Source: CAZGDV01 sp964524995
GTDB taxonomy: Bacteria; Chloroflexota; Dehalococcoidia; SZUA-161
Assembly (NCBI GenBank): GCA_964524995.1
Contig: CAZGDV010000048.1
Coordinates: 1-21,698, forward strand
Length of the DNA: 21,698 nucleotides
Direction of reading: 5' to 3'
The notes beneath the pieces are model-generated. The model worked only from the letters and a program-made list of their open reading frames with translations. It ran no database searches and had not been told where the DNA came from. The first letter of the stretch is position 1. Each line of letters starts with the position of its first letter. Of the stretch, positions 7,484 to 14,212 are shown piece after piece. Both the position numbers and the translations under genes were made by a program.

Positions 7484-8890
7484 CTACGCTATCTGGCTGA
7501 CCGCGAGTTCAGGTACGGGCTGCGCCTTGCCCAATGGGTAGCTGAGTACTTCGCTAACGTATAGATCAAGGAATCTCTCTATCTTCTCTCTGGAGAACAT
7601 GGCCGGTCGGTAGGCCGCCGAGACCGTGAACCTCTTGCCGTAGCTGCCGAGGCAGAGGCTGATCCCCATCGGGGAGACGACCGAGGTTGACCCGGCGAGG
7701 TTGACTATGCGTGCATCTCCCAGGCCTGTCACGGCGGGCTCATCCGAGCCGACCTTCAACCATGTAGGTCCCAGATTGGTAAGGAGTATGCTGTCTACGT
7801 AAGTGCGCGAGACCATCAGGAACCTGCACATGCCCCGCATAGCGAACAGCGGGAATCGGGCACAGGAGCAGAAGAAGTAGACCAGCGAGAAGGCCATGCG
7901 ATTGTGTGTGGCGTCGACGGCATCGGCTCTAACCTTTCGCAGAAGCTGCACGGGGTCGGCGCGGTCCTCTGGCCACGTCGACAGCGAGAGCCACGAGGCC
8001 TGGTTGGACACGATGTTGCGGAACCCCTTTGGGCTGAGATTAACCGGGGCCATGATGCGTATCTTGTTGCTGGGTTTGCCGTGCAGCCTGTTCCATTTCT
8101 CCACGGTCCTGTGGAGCGAAGCCAGCAGTATGTCGTTGAGCTCCACACGAGCTGCGGTCGCTCTGGACACCAGTTCGTCCAACTCCGATGGCACGATAGC
8201 TCGTGAGCAGTGGGCCAGGTCCTTCGACTTGCTGTTCCTGTCATGGAACACCCGCGTAGGCGGAGGCCAGGCATCGGTCACGAACCTGTGGAAGAGATAG
8301 CTGACCATCTTCCGCTTGTACTTCTCCACCCGCGCCGTCTGCGACTTGGCGAACTCGAGGAGCTCGTCCTTGTCGGAGTACATCCTCGGGTCATCCAGTA
8401 CCTCGGGCGGCTCGCTCATGTCGCCGTTGTAGCTCTCTGTGACGGTCCTGACGAAGAGCAGGGCGCGCAGGCCGTCGAGCGCCGAATGGTTGAAGGTGAA
8501 GGCCAGGAATGACTCCAAAGGGTTCTTCTTCACGAGGTGGACTCTGAAAGGGAACTCTTTCCGTACGTCGATGCGCTGGCTCAGGATTTGGGCAAAGCAC
8601 TCGTTATAGGTAGGACTGCCGGCTTGAGTCAGGTCCTTGGTGATCAGGGCGTCGGGCTCTATCTCCTCCTGGACCTCACGGAAGGCCCTCAGGCCCTTCC
8701 TGCGCAGCAGCGTCCGCATACGGGGATGGATCATCTGGGCGTGTCGGATGGCTTGGTTCAGCCTTACCGGATCGACCTCGCCCTCCAGGTCCAGGATGGC
8801 ATACGTAGTGACGGGCTCGTCGATTCCGTCCAAAGCTAGGAGGCACTTGTCAACGCAGTTGAGGGGTATCTCTATGCCCGTGCCCTTCAT
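7484..8890 (-). CDS. Condensation/WS-DGAT-like acyltransferase, paralogue 2 (NHxxxDG variant)
   Basis: This 468-residue paralogue of the genes at 3665-5035 and 9120-10604 shares the PLNCVDKCLLALD box, APVNLSPKGFRNIVSNQASW and a TNLGPTW segment. Its active-site motif is FNHSALDG: the first His of HHxxxDG is Asn134, while the second, catalytic His135, Asp139 and Gly140 are kept. Many family members tolerate change at the first His, so activity is still likely, perhaps with altered substrate choice. The ATG at 8890 places the conserved box near residue 10, as in paralogue 1, although only a weak ribosome site (AGAG) precedes it. It is the first gene after the promoter at 9049-9077. Confidence 0.83.
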   Translation of the reverse strand: MKGTGIEIPLNCVDKCLLALDGIDEPVTTYAILDLEGEVDPVRLNQAIRHAQMIHPRMRTLLRRKGLRAFREVQEEIEPDALITKDLTQAGSPTYNECFAQILSQRIDVRKEFPFRVHLVKKNPLESFLAFTFNHSALDGLRALLFVRTVTESYNGDMSEPPEVLDDPRMYSDKDELLEFAKSQTARVEKYKRKMVSYLFHRFVTDAWPPPTRVFHDRNSKSKDLAHCSRAIVPSELDELVSRATAARVELNDILLASLHRTVEKWNRLHGKPSNKIRIMAPVNLSPKGFRNIVSNQASWLSLSTWPEDRADPVQLLRKVRADAVDATHNRMAFSLVYFFCSCARFPLFAMRGMCRFLMVSRTYVDSILLTNLGPTWLKVGSDEPAVTGLGDARIVNLAGSTSVVSPMGISLCLGSYGKRFTVSAAYRPAMFSREKIERFLDLYVSEVLSYPLGKAQPVPELAVSQIA

Positions 8891-9048
8891 AATCTCTGAA
8901 GCATTGCGCTCGAGTCTGAAGGCAGCGAGGCGGTTCTGTTATGGCGTTCGCCCTTCGCAGTACGGCGTGACCCTGTGTTCACCCTTGTGTCGGCACGAGT
9001 CACGGCAGAAACAAGGCCAAGTAGTCCTCTAGAGGAGTTTGGAGCGAT

Positions 9049-9077
9049 AATCTATCACGATTCAACTTCGTTGTCAA
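9049..9077 (-). promoter_or_regulatory. Sigma-70-type promoter of the acyltransferase 2 / radical SAM unit
   Basis: On the minus strand TTGACA (9072-9077) is followed after exactly 17 bases by TAGATT (9049-9054), four of six matches to TATAAT. Transcription would start near 9042, leaving a leader of about 150 bases before the ATG at 8890. The rest of this 229-base gap shows no ORF and no clear intrinsic terminator for the upstream gene. Confidence 0.68.
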
Positions 9078-9119
9078 TAGGTGCGGCTTCGTCGGGTTTT
9101 GTGGGGATGCTATTGGAGT

Positions 9120-10604
9120 CTAGCTGGTTGCTCCCGACCCGTAGCTTAGTATCTCCCTAACGTACATGTCCAGGAAGGATCGGGCTTTCTCCTTCGAGAA
9201 CATCCCCGGTCGGTAGGTCAGCGAGATGTTCAGATGCCGGTTGTAGATGCCCACGGAGATACTCAGTCCCATTGGCGTTACGACGGGCGCGGAGCCAACA
9301 GCGTTGACTATTCGAGCGCTCCCTATGTGCGTGATGGCTGGTTCGTCCGTGCCCGGCTGAGGCCAGGTCAGGCCCAGGTTCGTAATAAGAATCGTGTCGA
9401 CATAGGTTCTCGTGACCATGAGGAAGATGCACATCCACCTCATTACGAATAGAGGGAACCGCGAGCAGAAGTAGAAGAAGTAGACAAGCGAGAACGGTAT
9501 TCTATCTCTTATGGCCATGACGGAATGTTCGCGTACCCTCTTGAGAAGCTTCTCGGGGTCGGCCCGCTCCTCCGGCGTGGTCGTGATGGACAGCCAGGAC
9601 GCCTGATTGGATACGATACTCCTGAACCCCTTGGGGCTTATGTTGACGGGCGCCATTATGCGTACACGGTTGACGGGCCTCCCGTGTTCCCGGTTCCAGT
9701 CATCGACGACACGATAGCAGGCCGCCAGAAGCAGATCATTCAGCTCCACGCCCGCCGTTCGGGCGTTCGACTCCACCAGGCCGAGCTTCTGGGGGTCTAG
9801 TGTCTCGTATACCAGGCTGAGTTCCTTCGAGCGCCCCGATCTATCGTGGTAGGCTCGCGTTGGGGGCCTGAAGAAGTCGATGACGAAGCGGCGGAGGATG
9901 CTGGAGAGCATCTTCCGATAGTACTGTTCTACCTTTGACCTCTGGCTGTGAGCAAACGCGAGCAACTCATCTCCTTGTCGGGACATGCGGACCTTGGCCA
10001 GCGATGGAGGCACCTCAGGGAGACTATCGTTGTAGCTCTCAATGATTGTCCTGACGAAGAGGACGGCTCTAAGGCCGTCGGTGGCGGTATGGTGGAAGGT
10101 GAAGACGAGGGTTGTCGCGTTGGACCTCTCTCTCAGAAACAGCACACGTACCGGCAGCTGTCGTGTCGGATCGAGGCGGCGATTGAGCCACTCGGTGATG
10201 CAGGCCTCCCGCTCGGTCTCATCCGCGTCCGGGAGATCACGGACGGTCAGCACCTCTCCCTGTATGTCGCTTACCTCTCGGCAGGTCCTGAATAGCCTCG
10301 TGCGCACGATGGTCTTCATGACCGGGTGGGCTTCCTGGGCGAACAGTATTGCCTTCGTCAGCTTGGCGGGATCGACATCGCCGTCCAGGAGGACTACGGC
10401 GTGGATGAGCATCGGCTCGTTGATGCTGTCGAGGGCCACGAGGCACTTGTCAACGCAATTCAGCGGAATGCGCTCATTGCGTGTATTGGCAACGTGTTGT
10501 GACATTGGTTGTGACGGAGTGTTCACTGGCTGGGGATGTGTCGGACGGGGGGTGGCGTGGGGCTGCTGTTGCTGTGATCCGAACCATCGTTTTAGTTGTT
10601 TCAC
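9120..10604 (-). CDS. Condensation/WS-DGAT-like acyltransferase, paralogue 3 with Q/P-rich N-terminus
   Basis: The 494-residue frame has HHTATDG (His171, His172, Asp176, Gly177), the PLNCVDKCLVALD box at about 47-59, APVNISPKGFRSIVSNQASW, ITNLGLTW and VVTPMGLSISV. It is the complete HHxxxDG form, closest in motif detail to paralogue 1. It begins with an extra 40 residues rich in Gln, Pro and His. The GTG at 10604 has no convincing ribosome site. An in-frame ATG at 10505 would remove most of the extension and give a start like the other paralogues, so the true start is uncertain. It follows the SRPBCC gene on the same strand and probably shares its promoter at 11089-11117. Confidence 0.83.
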   Translation of the reverse strand: MKQLKRWFGSQQQQPHATPRPTHPQPVNTPSQPMSQHVANTRNERIPLNCVDKCLVALDSINEPMLIHAVVLLDGDVDPAKLTKAILFAQEAHPVMKTIVRTRLFRTCREVSDIQGEVLTVRDLPDADETEREACITEWLNRRLDPTRQLPVRVLFLRERSNATTLVFTFHHTATDGLRAVLFVRTIIESYNDSLPEVPPSLAKVRMSRQGDELLAFAHSQRSKVEQYYRKMLSSILRRFVIDFFRPPTRAYHDRSGRSKELSLVYETLDPQKLGLVESNARTAGVELNDLLLAACYRVVDDWNREHGRPVNRVRIMAPVNISPKGFRSIVSNQASWLSITTTPEERADPEKLLKRVREHSVMAIRDRIPFSLVYFFYFCSRFPLFVMRWMCIFLMVTRTYVDTILITNLGLTWPQPGTDEPAITHIGSARIVNAVGSAPVVTPMGLSISVGIYNRHLNISLTYRPGMFSKEKARSFLDMYVREILSYGSGATS

Positions 10605-10615
10605 CGTCGAGAGAT

Positions 10616-10633
10616 AGGCGACAACTGTCGCCT
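10616..10633. repeat. 18-base palindrome between the SRPBCC and acyltransferase genes
   Basis: AGGCGACA and TGTCGCCT flank a 2-base centre, giving a perfect 8+2+8 palindrome that touches the SRPBCC stop codon and lies 11 bases before the GTG at 10604. It has no following T-run. It could be an operator for a dimeric regulator or a small RNA hairpin that affects translation of the downstream gene. Confidence 0.5.
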
Positions 10634-11052
10634 CAGGGGGAGGATTCGACTCTCCTTTTCGTCGCCTGAGCTATCTCCTCTGACACGGCCTTGCCGCCCC
10701 GGCGGGCCAGCGGAGCCAGCAGCCCGGAGACCTCACCGCCTATCGTGACCCTCGTCTTGCCGTTCAGCGGCTCGAACCTGTAGAACCGGGTCAGGTTCGT
10801 GCCGAGAGCCCTGCCCGTCATCACCGCGATTCTCTCCGGTTCGAACTCGGTGACTGTCATAAGCAGGTTGACCGTTAGCCTGCTCACCTTGGCTGTTACC
10901 AGCAGTTGGGACCCTGTGGTGAGCGGCCCTTCTGTGACGCGTTCTATCTTCTTGATAGAGGGCATCCACTGTGGCCACTGCTCGAGCTCGTCGACAAGCT
11001 CCCACACCTTGCCCACAGGTGCCTCGATCTCAACCGTTGCGCTGAACTGCAT
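10633..11052 (-). CDS. SRPBCC-superfamily protein (polyketide cyclase/lipid-binding fold)
   Basis: This 139-residue protein starts MQFSATVEIEAPVGKVWELV, followed by QWPQWMPSIKKIE, the standard opening of the START/Bet v1-like SRPBCC fold. It ends in a long amphipathic helix (LARRGGKAVSEEIAQA). Such proteins bind hydrophobic ligands or act as cyclases or aromatases. No catalytic residue can be named. The ATG at 11052 is chosen over the GTG at 11067 because GAAGG lies 6 bases before it and the fold begins there. It sits 30 bases after the predicted transcription start of a strong promoter. A role in holding or presenting a lipid intermediate to the neighbouring acyltransferase is inference. Confidence 0.8.
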   Translation of the reverse strand: MQFSATVEIEAPVGKVWELVDELEQWPQWMPSIKKIERVTEGPLTTGSQLLVTAKVSRLTVNLLMTVTEFEPERIAVMTGRALGTNLTRFYRFEPLNGKTRVTIGGEVSGLLAPLARRGGKAVSEEIAQATKRRVESSP

Positions 11053-11088
11053 GGCTTGCCTTCGCACTAGGGCTGGAGTGTACTGCCG

Positions 11089-11117
11089 ATGATAATCACG
11101 GGGTCGGCTGCTGTCAA
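11089..11117 (-). promoter_or_regulatory. Strong sigma-70-type promoter of the SRPBCC / acyltransferase 3 unit
   Basis: On the minus strand TTGACA (11112-11117) and TATCAT (11089-11094) are separated by 17 bases: six of six and five of six consensus matches. Predicted start is near 11082, about 30 bases before the ATG at 11052. This is the best promoter in the window. Confidence 0.78.
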
Positions 11118-11178
11118 GTTGGCTGCTTCGATCTGCGTCCGTCTGTCCAAATCGTCGTTGGGCGGCGGCATCGGGCCT

Positions 11179-11193
11179 GGCACGTATGATGCC
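11179..11193. repeat. Palindromic motif GGCACGTATGATGCC, copy 1
   Basis: GGCA and TGCC arms flank the 7-base centre CGTATGA. The same centre recurs at 11281-11295 with arms GGCG and CGCC, so the arm changes preserve pairing. The starts of the two copies are 102 bases apart in the same orientation. Confidence 0.55.
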
Positions 11194-11280
11194 ACAATCG
11201 TTGACGTCGTTCTAGGGGGTTGCCGACGTCGCTCGCGAGCAAGACTATTTTCCCCCCTTGTCTAGGACGGTTAGGTGATT

Positions 11281-11295
11281 GGCGCGTATGACGCC
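11281..11295. repeat. Palindromic motif GGCGCGTATGACGCC, copy 2
   Basis: Second copy of the motif at 11179-11193. The CGTATGA centre is identical and the fourth and twelfth bases have changed together (A/T to G/C). This suits a binding site or stem rather than chance. Confidence 0.55.
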
Positions 11296-11379
11296 CCATG
11301 ATACTTTTTGAGCGTATTAGACACAGAGGGAGTATGCCTGCGAAACGAAGAGATGGGTTGACACCAGAGACAAGTGGAA

Positions 11380-11404
11380 GCATTCCCTCTGGGAATGCAT
11401 TCCC
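11380..11404. promoter_or_regulatory. Cluster of three GGGAATGC half-sites, likely operator
   Basis: GCATTCCC (11380-11387), GGGAATGC (11391-11398) and a third, overlapping GCATTCCC (11397-11404) form two nested palindromes: an 8+3+8 inverted repeat and a perfect 14-base palindrome, GGGAATGCATTCCC. The cluster begins 17 bases downstream of a TTGACA box and lies about 170 bases before the MCP gene, so a repressor or activator of the chemosensory operon could bind here. It is not followed by a T-run and is unlikely to be a terminator. Confidence 0.5.
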
Positions 11405-11575
11405 ATACTGGCCCGAAGTGTGGAACATTGACTATGCGCCAACGGATTATCAGACCACTGCGCGGGCTGTGTGCCTTTGCAGGAGCGATATGTGTAAACG
11501 GGATGAGCATGAGGTCATGAGCCGGTCTGATAGGTAGGCGGACGACACGGACAATCCAACTGAGGAGGAGCGGCG

Positions 11576-13501
11576 ATGGCTTCCAAGGGAACCGACAAGT
11601 CCAGAAAGACCAAGAAGAAAGCGGTGGAGAGCAAGGTGTCCAGAGAGGCAAGTGTGAGTTCCCATAGTGCCGAGGCGGAACTGGCGGATTGCCAGGCCGA
11701 GGTGGAAAGGGTGAAAGGCGAGGCACGAAGCGCAATGGCAGACGCGCAGTGCAAACTTGACCTCTTGAACAGCCTTCCGACGCCGGTAATTGGCATAGAT
11801 CGGGAGTGCAGTGTCTACTACGTGAACACCGCTGGTGCTGAGTTAGTCGGCATGCCTGTAGCCCAGGTGCAGGGCAGGAAGTGCTTCGACCTGTTCAGAA
11901 CCCCACACTGCAACACTGACGACTGCCGGGTTTCGAAGGCGATGAAAGAGGATGGCTGCTTCACAGCTGATACTGTAGCTAGACTGTCGTCCGGCGATCT
12001 TCCGATTCGCTACACCGGCGCGCCAGTTAAGGACGAGGAGGGCAACATCGTTGGCGGCCTTGAATGGGTGCTCGACATTAGTGGAGAACTCCAAGCCACG
12101 GATGGAATCCTGGGGTTGTTGGAAGGTGCAGTCTCCGGGGTGCTCGACAACAGGGCCGACCTCAGCAAGTGTGATGGCAACTTCCGGAGGATTGCCTCGG
12201 GCATCAATGATTTGCTCGACGCAGTCTCTGCGCTAACGACAGAGGCTGGCGTTGTTCTAGACAGAGTCGCTAAGAACGACCTGACTTTAAGGGTCATGGG
12301 TGACTACCTGGGTGATTACGCACACATCAAGAATGCTGTCAACGGCGCAATTGATAATCTGATCGCCCTGATTGGGCAAATCAAGAACAACGCTGACTTC
12401 TTCAGTGAGGCCAGTTGGCAGGTTCTAAGCGCCTCGGAGCAGGCTAGCCGGGCAACTGAGAGCATCGCCAGCGCTTGCCAGCAAGTAGCTATGGGTGTAG
12501 AGGAGCAGGCGAAGAGCGTCCAAGCCACGAGCACCTCCATGGACCAGCTCTCTGGAGCTATCGAGCAAATAGCTGTGGGGTCTCACGAACAGGGAAAAGG
12601 CCTGCAGCAGGCCATGGAGTTAGTGAGACAGGTATCCTTCGCCTTGAGCCAAGTCGCGAGCAACTCCCAAGCGGTCACCGAGCGCTCGAGACAGGCCGGT
12701 GAGGCAGCCCAAGGTGGTGCCGAGACCGTCCGGAAGACTATCGACGGCATGCAAAGAATCATGACATCGATGAGCGATGTTTCTGCGAAAGTGACTGATC
12801 TCGGACAGCGGTCCGGTGAGATTGGCAAGATCGTAGCCACGATTGACGATATCGCTGCGCAGACCAATCTGCTGGCCTTAAACGCCGCGATCGAGGCAGC
12901 CAGGGCTGGAGAGCAGGGCCGTGGCTTCGCCGTGGTCGCTGACGAGGTGAGGAAACTGGCGGAGCGATCTTCGATAGCCACCAAGGAGATCGCGGACTTG
13001 ATTGCAGGCATTCAGAGGGGAGTCGACGAGGCGATGAGGGCCATGGAGGGGGGCAATGTCCAGGTCCACTCCGGCAACGCGCTCGCTGAGGAGGCTGTTG
13101 ACGCACTTCAGATGATTGTCGCCGCTGCCAGCGACATCAGCTCGCAGATCGAGCAGATATCGGCGGCTTCCGAAGAGCTTGATTCTTCCAGCGCCGAGAT
13201 GGTCAACGCGATGGATGGGGTGACTGCCATCGTCGAGGAGAACACATCTGCAACGGAGGAAATGGCAGCAGGCAGCACGGAGGTGGCGAGGTCGCTAGAG
13301 TCTGTGACAGGCATTTCCGAGGAAAACAATGCTGCGATACAGGAGATCTCTGCGTCCGCCCAGGAGATAAGCGCACAGGTACAGGAGGTCGTGGCAGCAT
13401 CCGTCTCCCTATCCCAGATAGCGCGGGAACTGCAGGAGTCCATGGCTACATTCAAGTTCAACAGTGATAGCAACGTAGGCGATGGAGCTTTGACGAGCTA
13501 G
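11576..13501 (+). CDS. Soluble methyl-accepting chemotaxis protein (PAS-HAMP-MA), no membrane span
   Basis: The 641-residue receptor has a Lys/Arg-rich N-terminus (KSRKTKKK at 8-15), a coiled linker, and a PAS domain at about 60-170 with four cysteines (103, 112, 117, 128). A HAMP-like segment follows at about 215-265, then a long MA signalling coiled coil. The conserved hairpin tip, DDIAAQTNLLALNAAIEAAR and GRGFAVVADEVRKLAERS, spans about 424-465 and contacts CheA and CheW. There is no signal peptide or transmembrane segment, so the receptor is cytoplasmic and senses an internal ligand or redox state. It lacks a C-terminal CheR-tethering pentapeptide. GAGGAGGAG lies 5 bases before the ATG. 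It is the first gene of the che operon. Confidence 0.93.
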   Translation: MASKGTDKSRKTKKKAVESKVSREASVSSHSAEAELADCQAEVERVKGEARSAMADAQCKLDLLNSLPTPVIGIDRECSVYYVNTAGAELVGMPVAQVQGRKCFDLFRTPHCNTDDCRVSKAMKEDGCFTADTVARLSSGDLPIRYTGAPVKDEEGNIVGGLEWVLDISGELQATDGILGLLEGAVSGVLDNRADLSKCDGNFRRIASGINDLLDAVSALTTEAGVVLDRVAKNDLTLRVMGDYLGDYAHIKNAVNGAIDNLIALIGQIKNNADFFSEASWQVLSASEQASRATESIASACQQVAMGVEEQAKSVQATSTSMDQLSGAIEQIAVGSHEQGKGLQQAMELVRQVSFALSQVASNSQAVTERSRQAGEAAQGGAETVRKTIDGMQRIMTSMSDVSAKVTDLGQRSGEIGKIVATIDDIAAQTNLLALNAAIEAARAGEQGRGFAVVADEVRKLAERSSIATKEIADLIAGIQRGVDEAMRAMEGGNVQVHSGNALAEEAVDALQMIVAAASDISSQIEQISAASEELDSSSAEMVNAMDGVTAIVEENTSATEEMAAGSTEVARSLESVTGISEENNAAIQEISASAQEISAQVQEVVAASVSLSQIARELQESMATFKFNSDSNVGDGALTS

Positions 13502-13515
13502 ACAGCTCTAGCTGT
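13502..13515. repeat. Short palindrome after the MCP stop codon
   Basis: ACAGCT and AGCTGT flank a 2-base centre immediately after the MCP stop, followed by TTC. The stem is short and the T-run minimal, so at most it would be a weak attenuator that could lower cheW and downstream expression relative to the receptor. Confidence 0.3.
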
Positions 13516-13588
13516 TTCATTCTCGGCCTGGTGTGGCTTGACATCCAGCACGCGCTGAAGAGGCTGTGCGGATGGAGGTAAGGCGAAG

Positions 13589-14188
13589 ATGTCAGAGAAC
13601 GAGTCGGCACAGGAAGAGCGACAGCTGGTAGTCTTTCATCTGGCGGACGAGATCTACGGCGTCGACATAAGCGCCATTGATGGGATCATCCGGATGCAGA
13701 CGATCACTAAGGTGCCGCGGACTCTCGACTTCGTGGAGGGTGTGATCAACCTCAGGGGTGACGTAATCCCCGTAGTGGACATGAGGAAAAGGTTCAGCTT
13801 AAGGGTGACGGAGGTGACGAAGGACAGCCGGATTATCGTGGCCGACATCTGCGGTCGCAAGATCGGCATGATAGTAGACGCTGTAACTGAGGTACTGCGG
13901 GTCGCAGCCGACGCCATCGAGCCGCCATCTTCGGTGATCGCTGCCACATCGCTGGCGTGTCTAACAGGCATCGCGAGGCTCGAAGGTCGGCTGATTGTTG
14001 TTCTAGACCTCGAGTGCTTGTTCAACGACAGCGGAGGGAAATCGACCTCCGGCAGTCAGCATGAGGAAGAGCCCCAAGCACAGACGGAGACAGTGGCTGC
14101 AACCCAATCGGCGTCTCTGACTGAGGTGCAAGCAGTCCCGGCATCAGCGCCGAAGAGAACCACCGCCAAATCCAAGAAGAGCAGGTAG
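13589..14188 (+). CDS. cheW: CheW coupling protein with basic C-terminal tail
   Basis: Residues 10-147 are a complete CheW/SH3-like domain: QLVVFHLADEIYGVDI, VPRTLDFVEGVINLRGDVIPVVDMRKRF and ITGIARLEGRLIVVLDL-like ending (TGIARLEGRLIVVLDLE). CheW links receptors to the CheA kinase in the array. The protein is about 45 residues longer than usual. The extra tail (148-199) is low-complexity, first acidic/Gln-rich, then ending PKRTTAKSKKSR. GGAGGT lies 9 bases before the ATG at 13589. It sits 87 bases after the MCP gene and 24 bases before cheA. The basic tail mirrors the basic head of the MCP next door. Confidence 0.93.
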   Translation: MSENESAQEERQLVVFHLADEIYGVDISAIDGIIRMQTITKVPRTLDFVEGVINLRGDVIPVVDMRKRFSLRVTEVTKDSRIIVADICGRKIGMIVDAVTEVLRVAADAIEPPSSVIAATSLACLTGIARLEGRLIVVLDLECLFNDSGGKSTSGSQHEEEPQAQTETVAATQSASLTEVQAVPASAPKRTTAKSKKSR

Positions 14189-14212
14189 CTGGAGGCAATA
14201 CTCAACAGGGAT

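Larger units (their letters stand above)
11118..11575. other. Non-coding divergent region between the lipid and chemosensory operons
   Basis: These 458 bases hold no convincing gene. They contain two imperfect 15-base palindromes (11179-11193 and 11281-11295), a GCTCGCGAGC palindrome near 11231-11240 and a cluster of GGGAATGC half-sites at 11380-11404. For the plus-strand che operon no clear promoter stands out. TTGACA at 11358-11363 is perfect, but the -10 position 17 bases later (CATTCC) is poor and overlaps the half-site cluster. I see no sigma-28-type box. Confidence 0.6.

Noticed and set aside
11298..11537. Plus-strand ORF of 79 residues before the MCP gene
   Set aside because: No ribosome site, no recognisable motif, and it overlaps the palindromic half-site cluster; more likely regulatory DNA.
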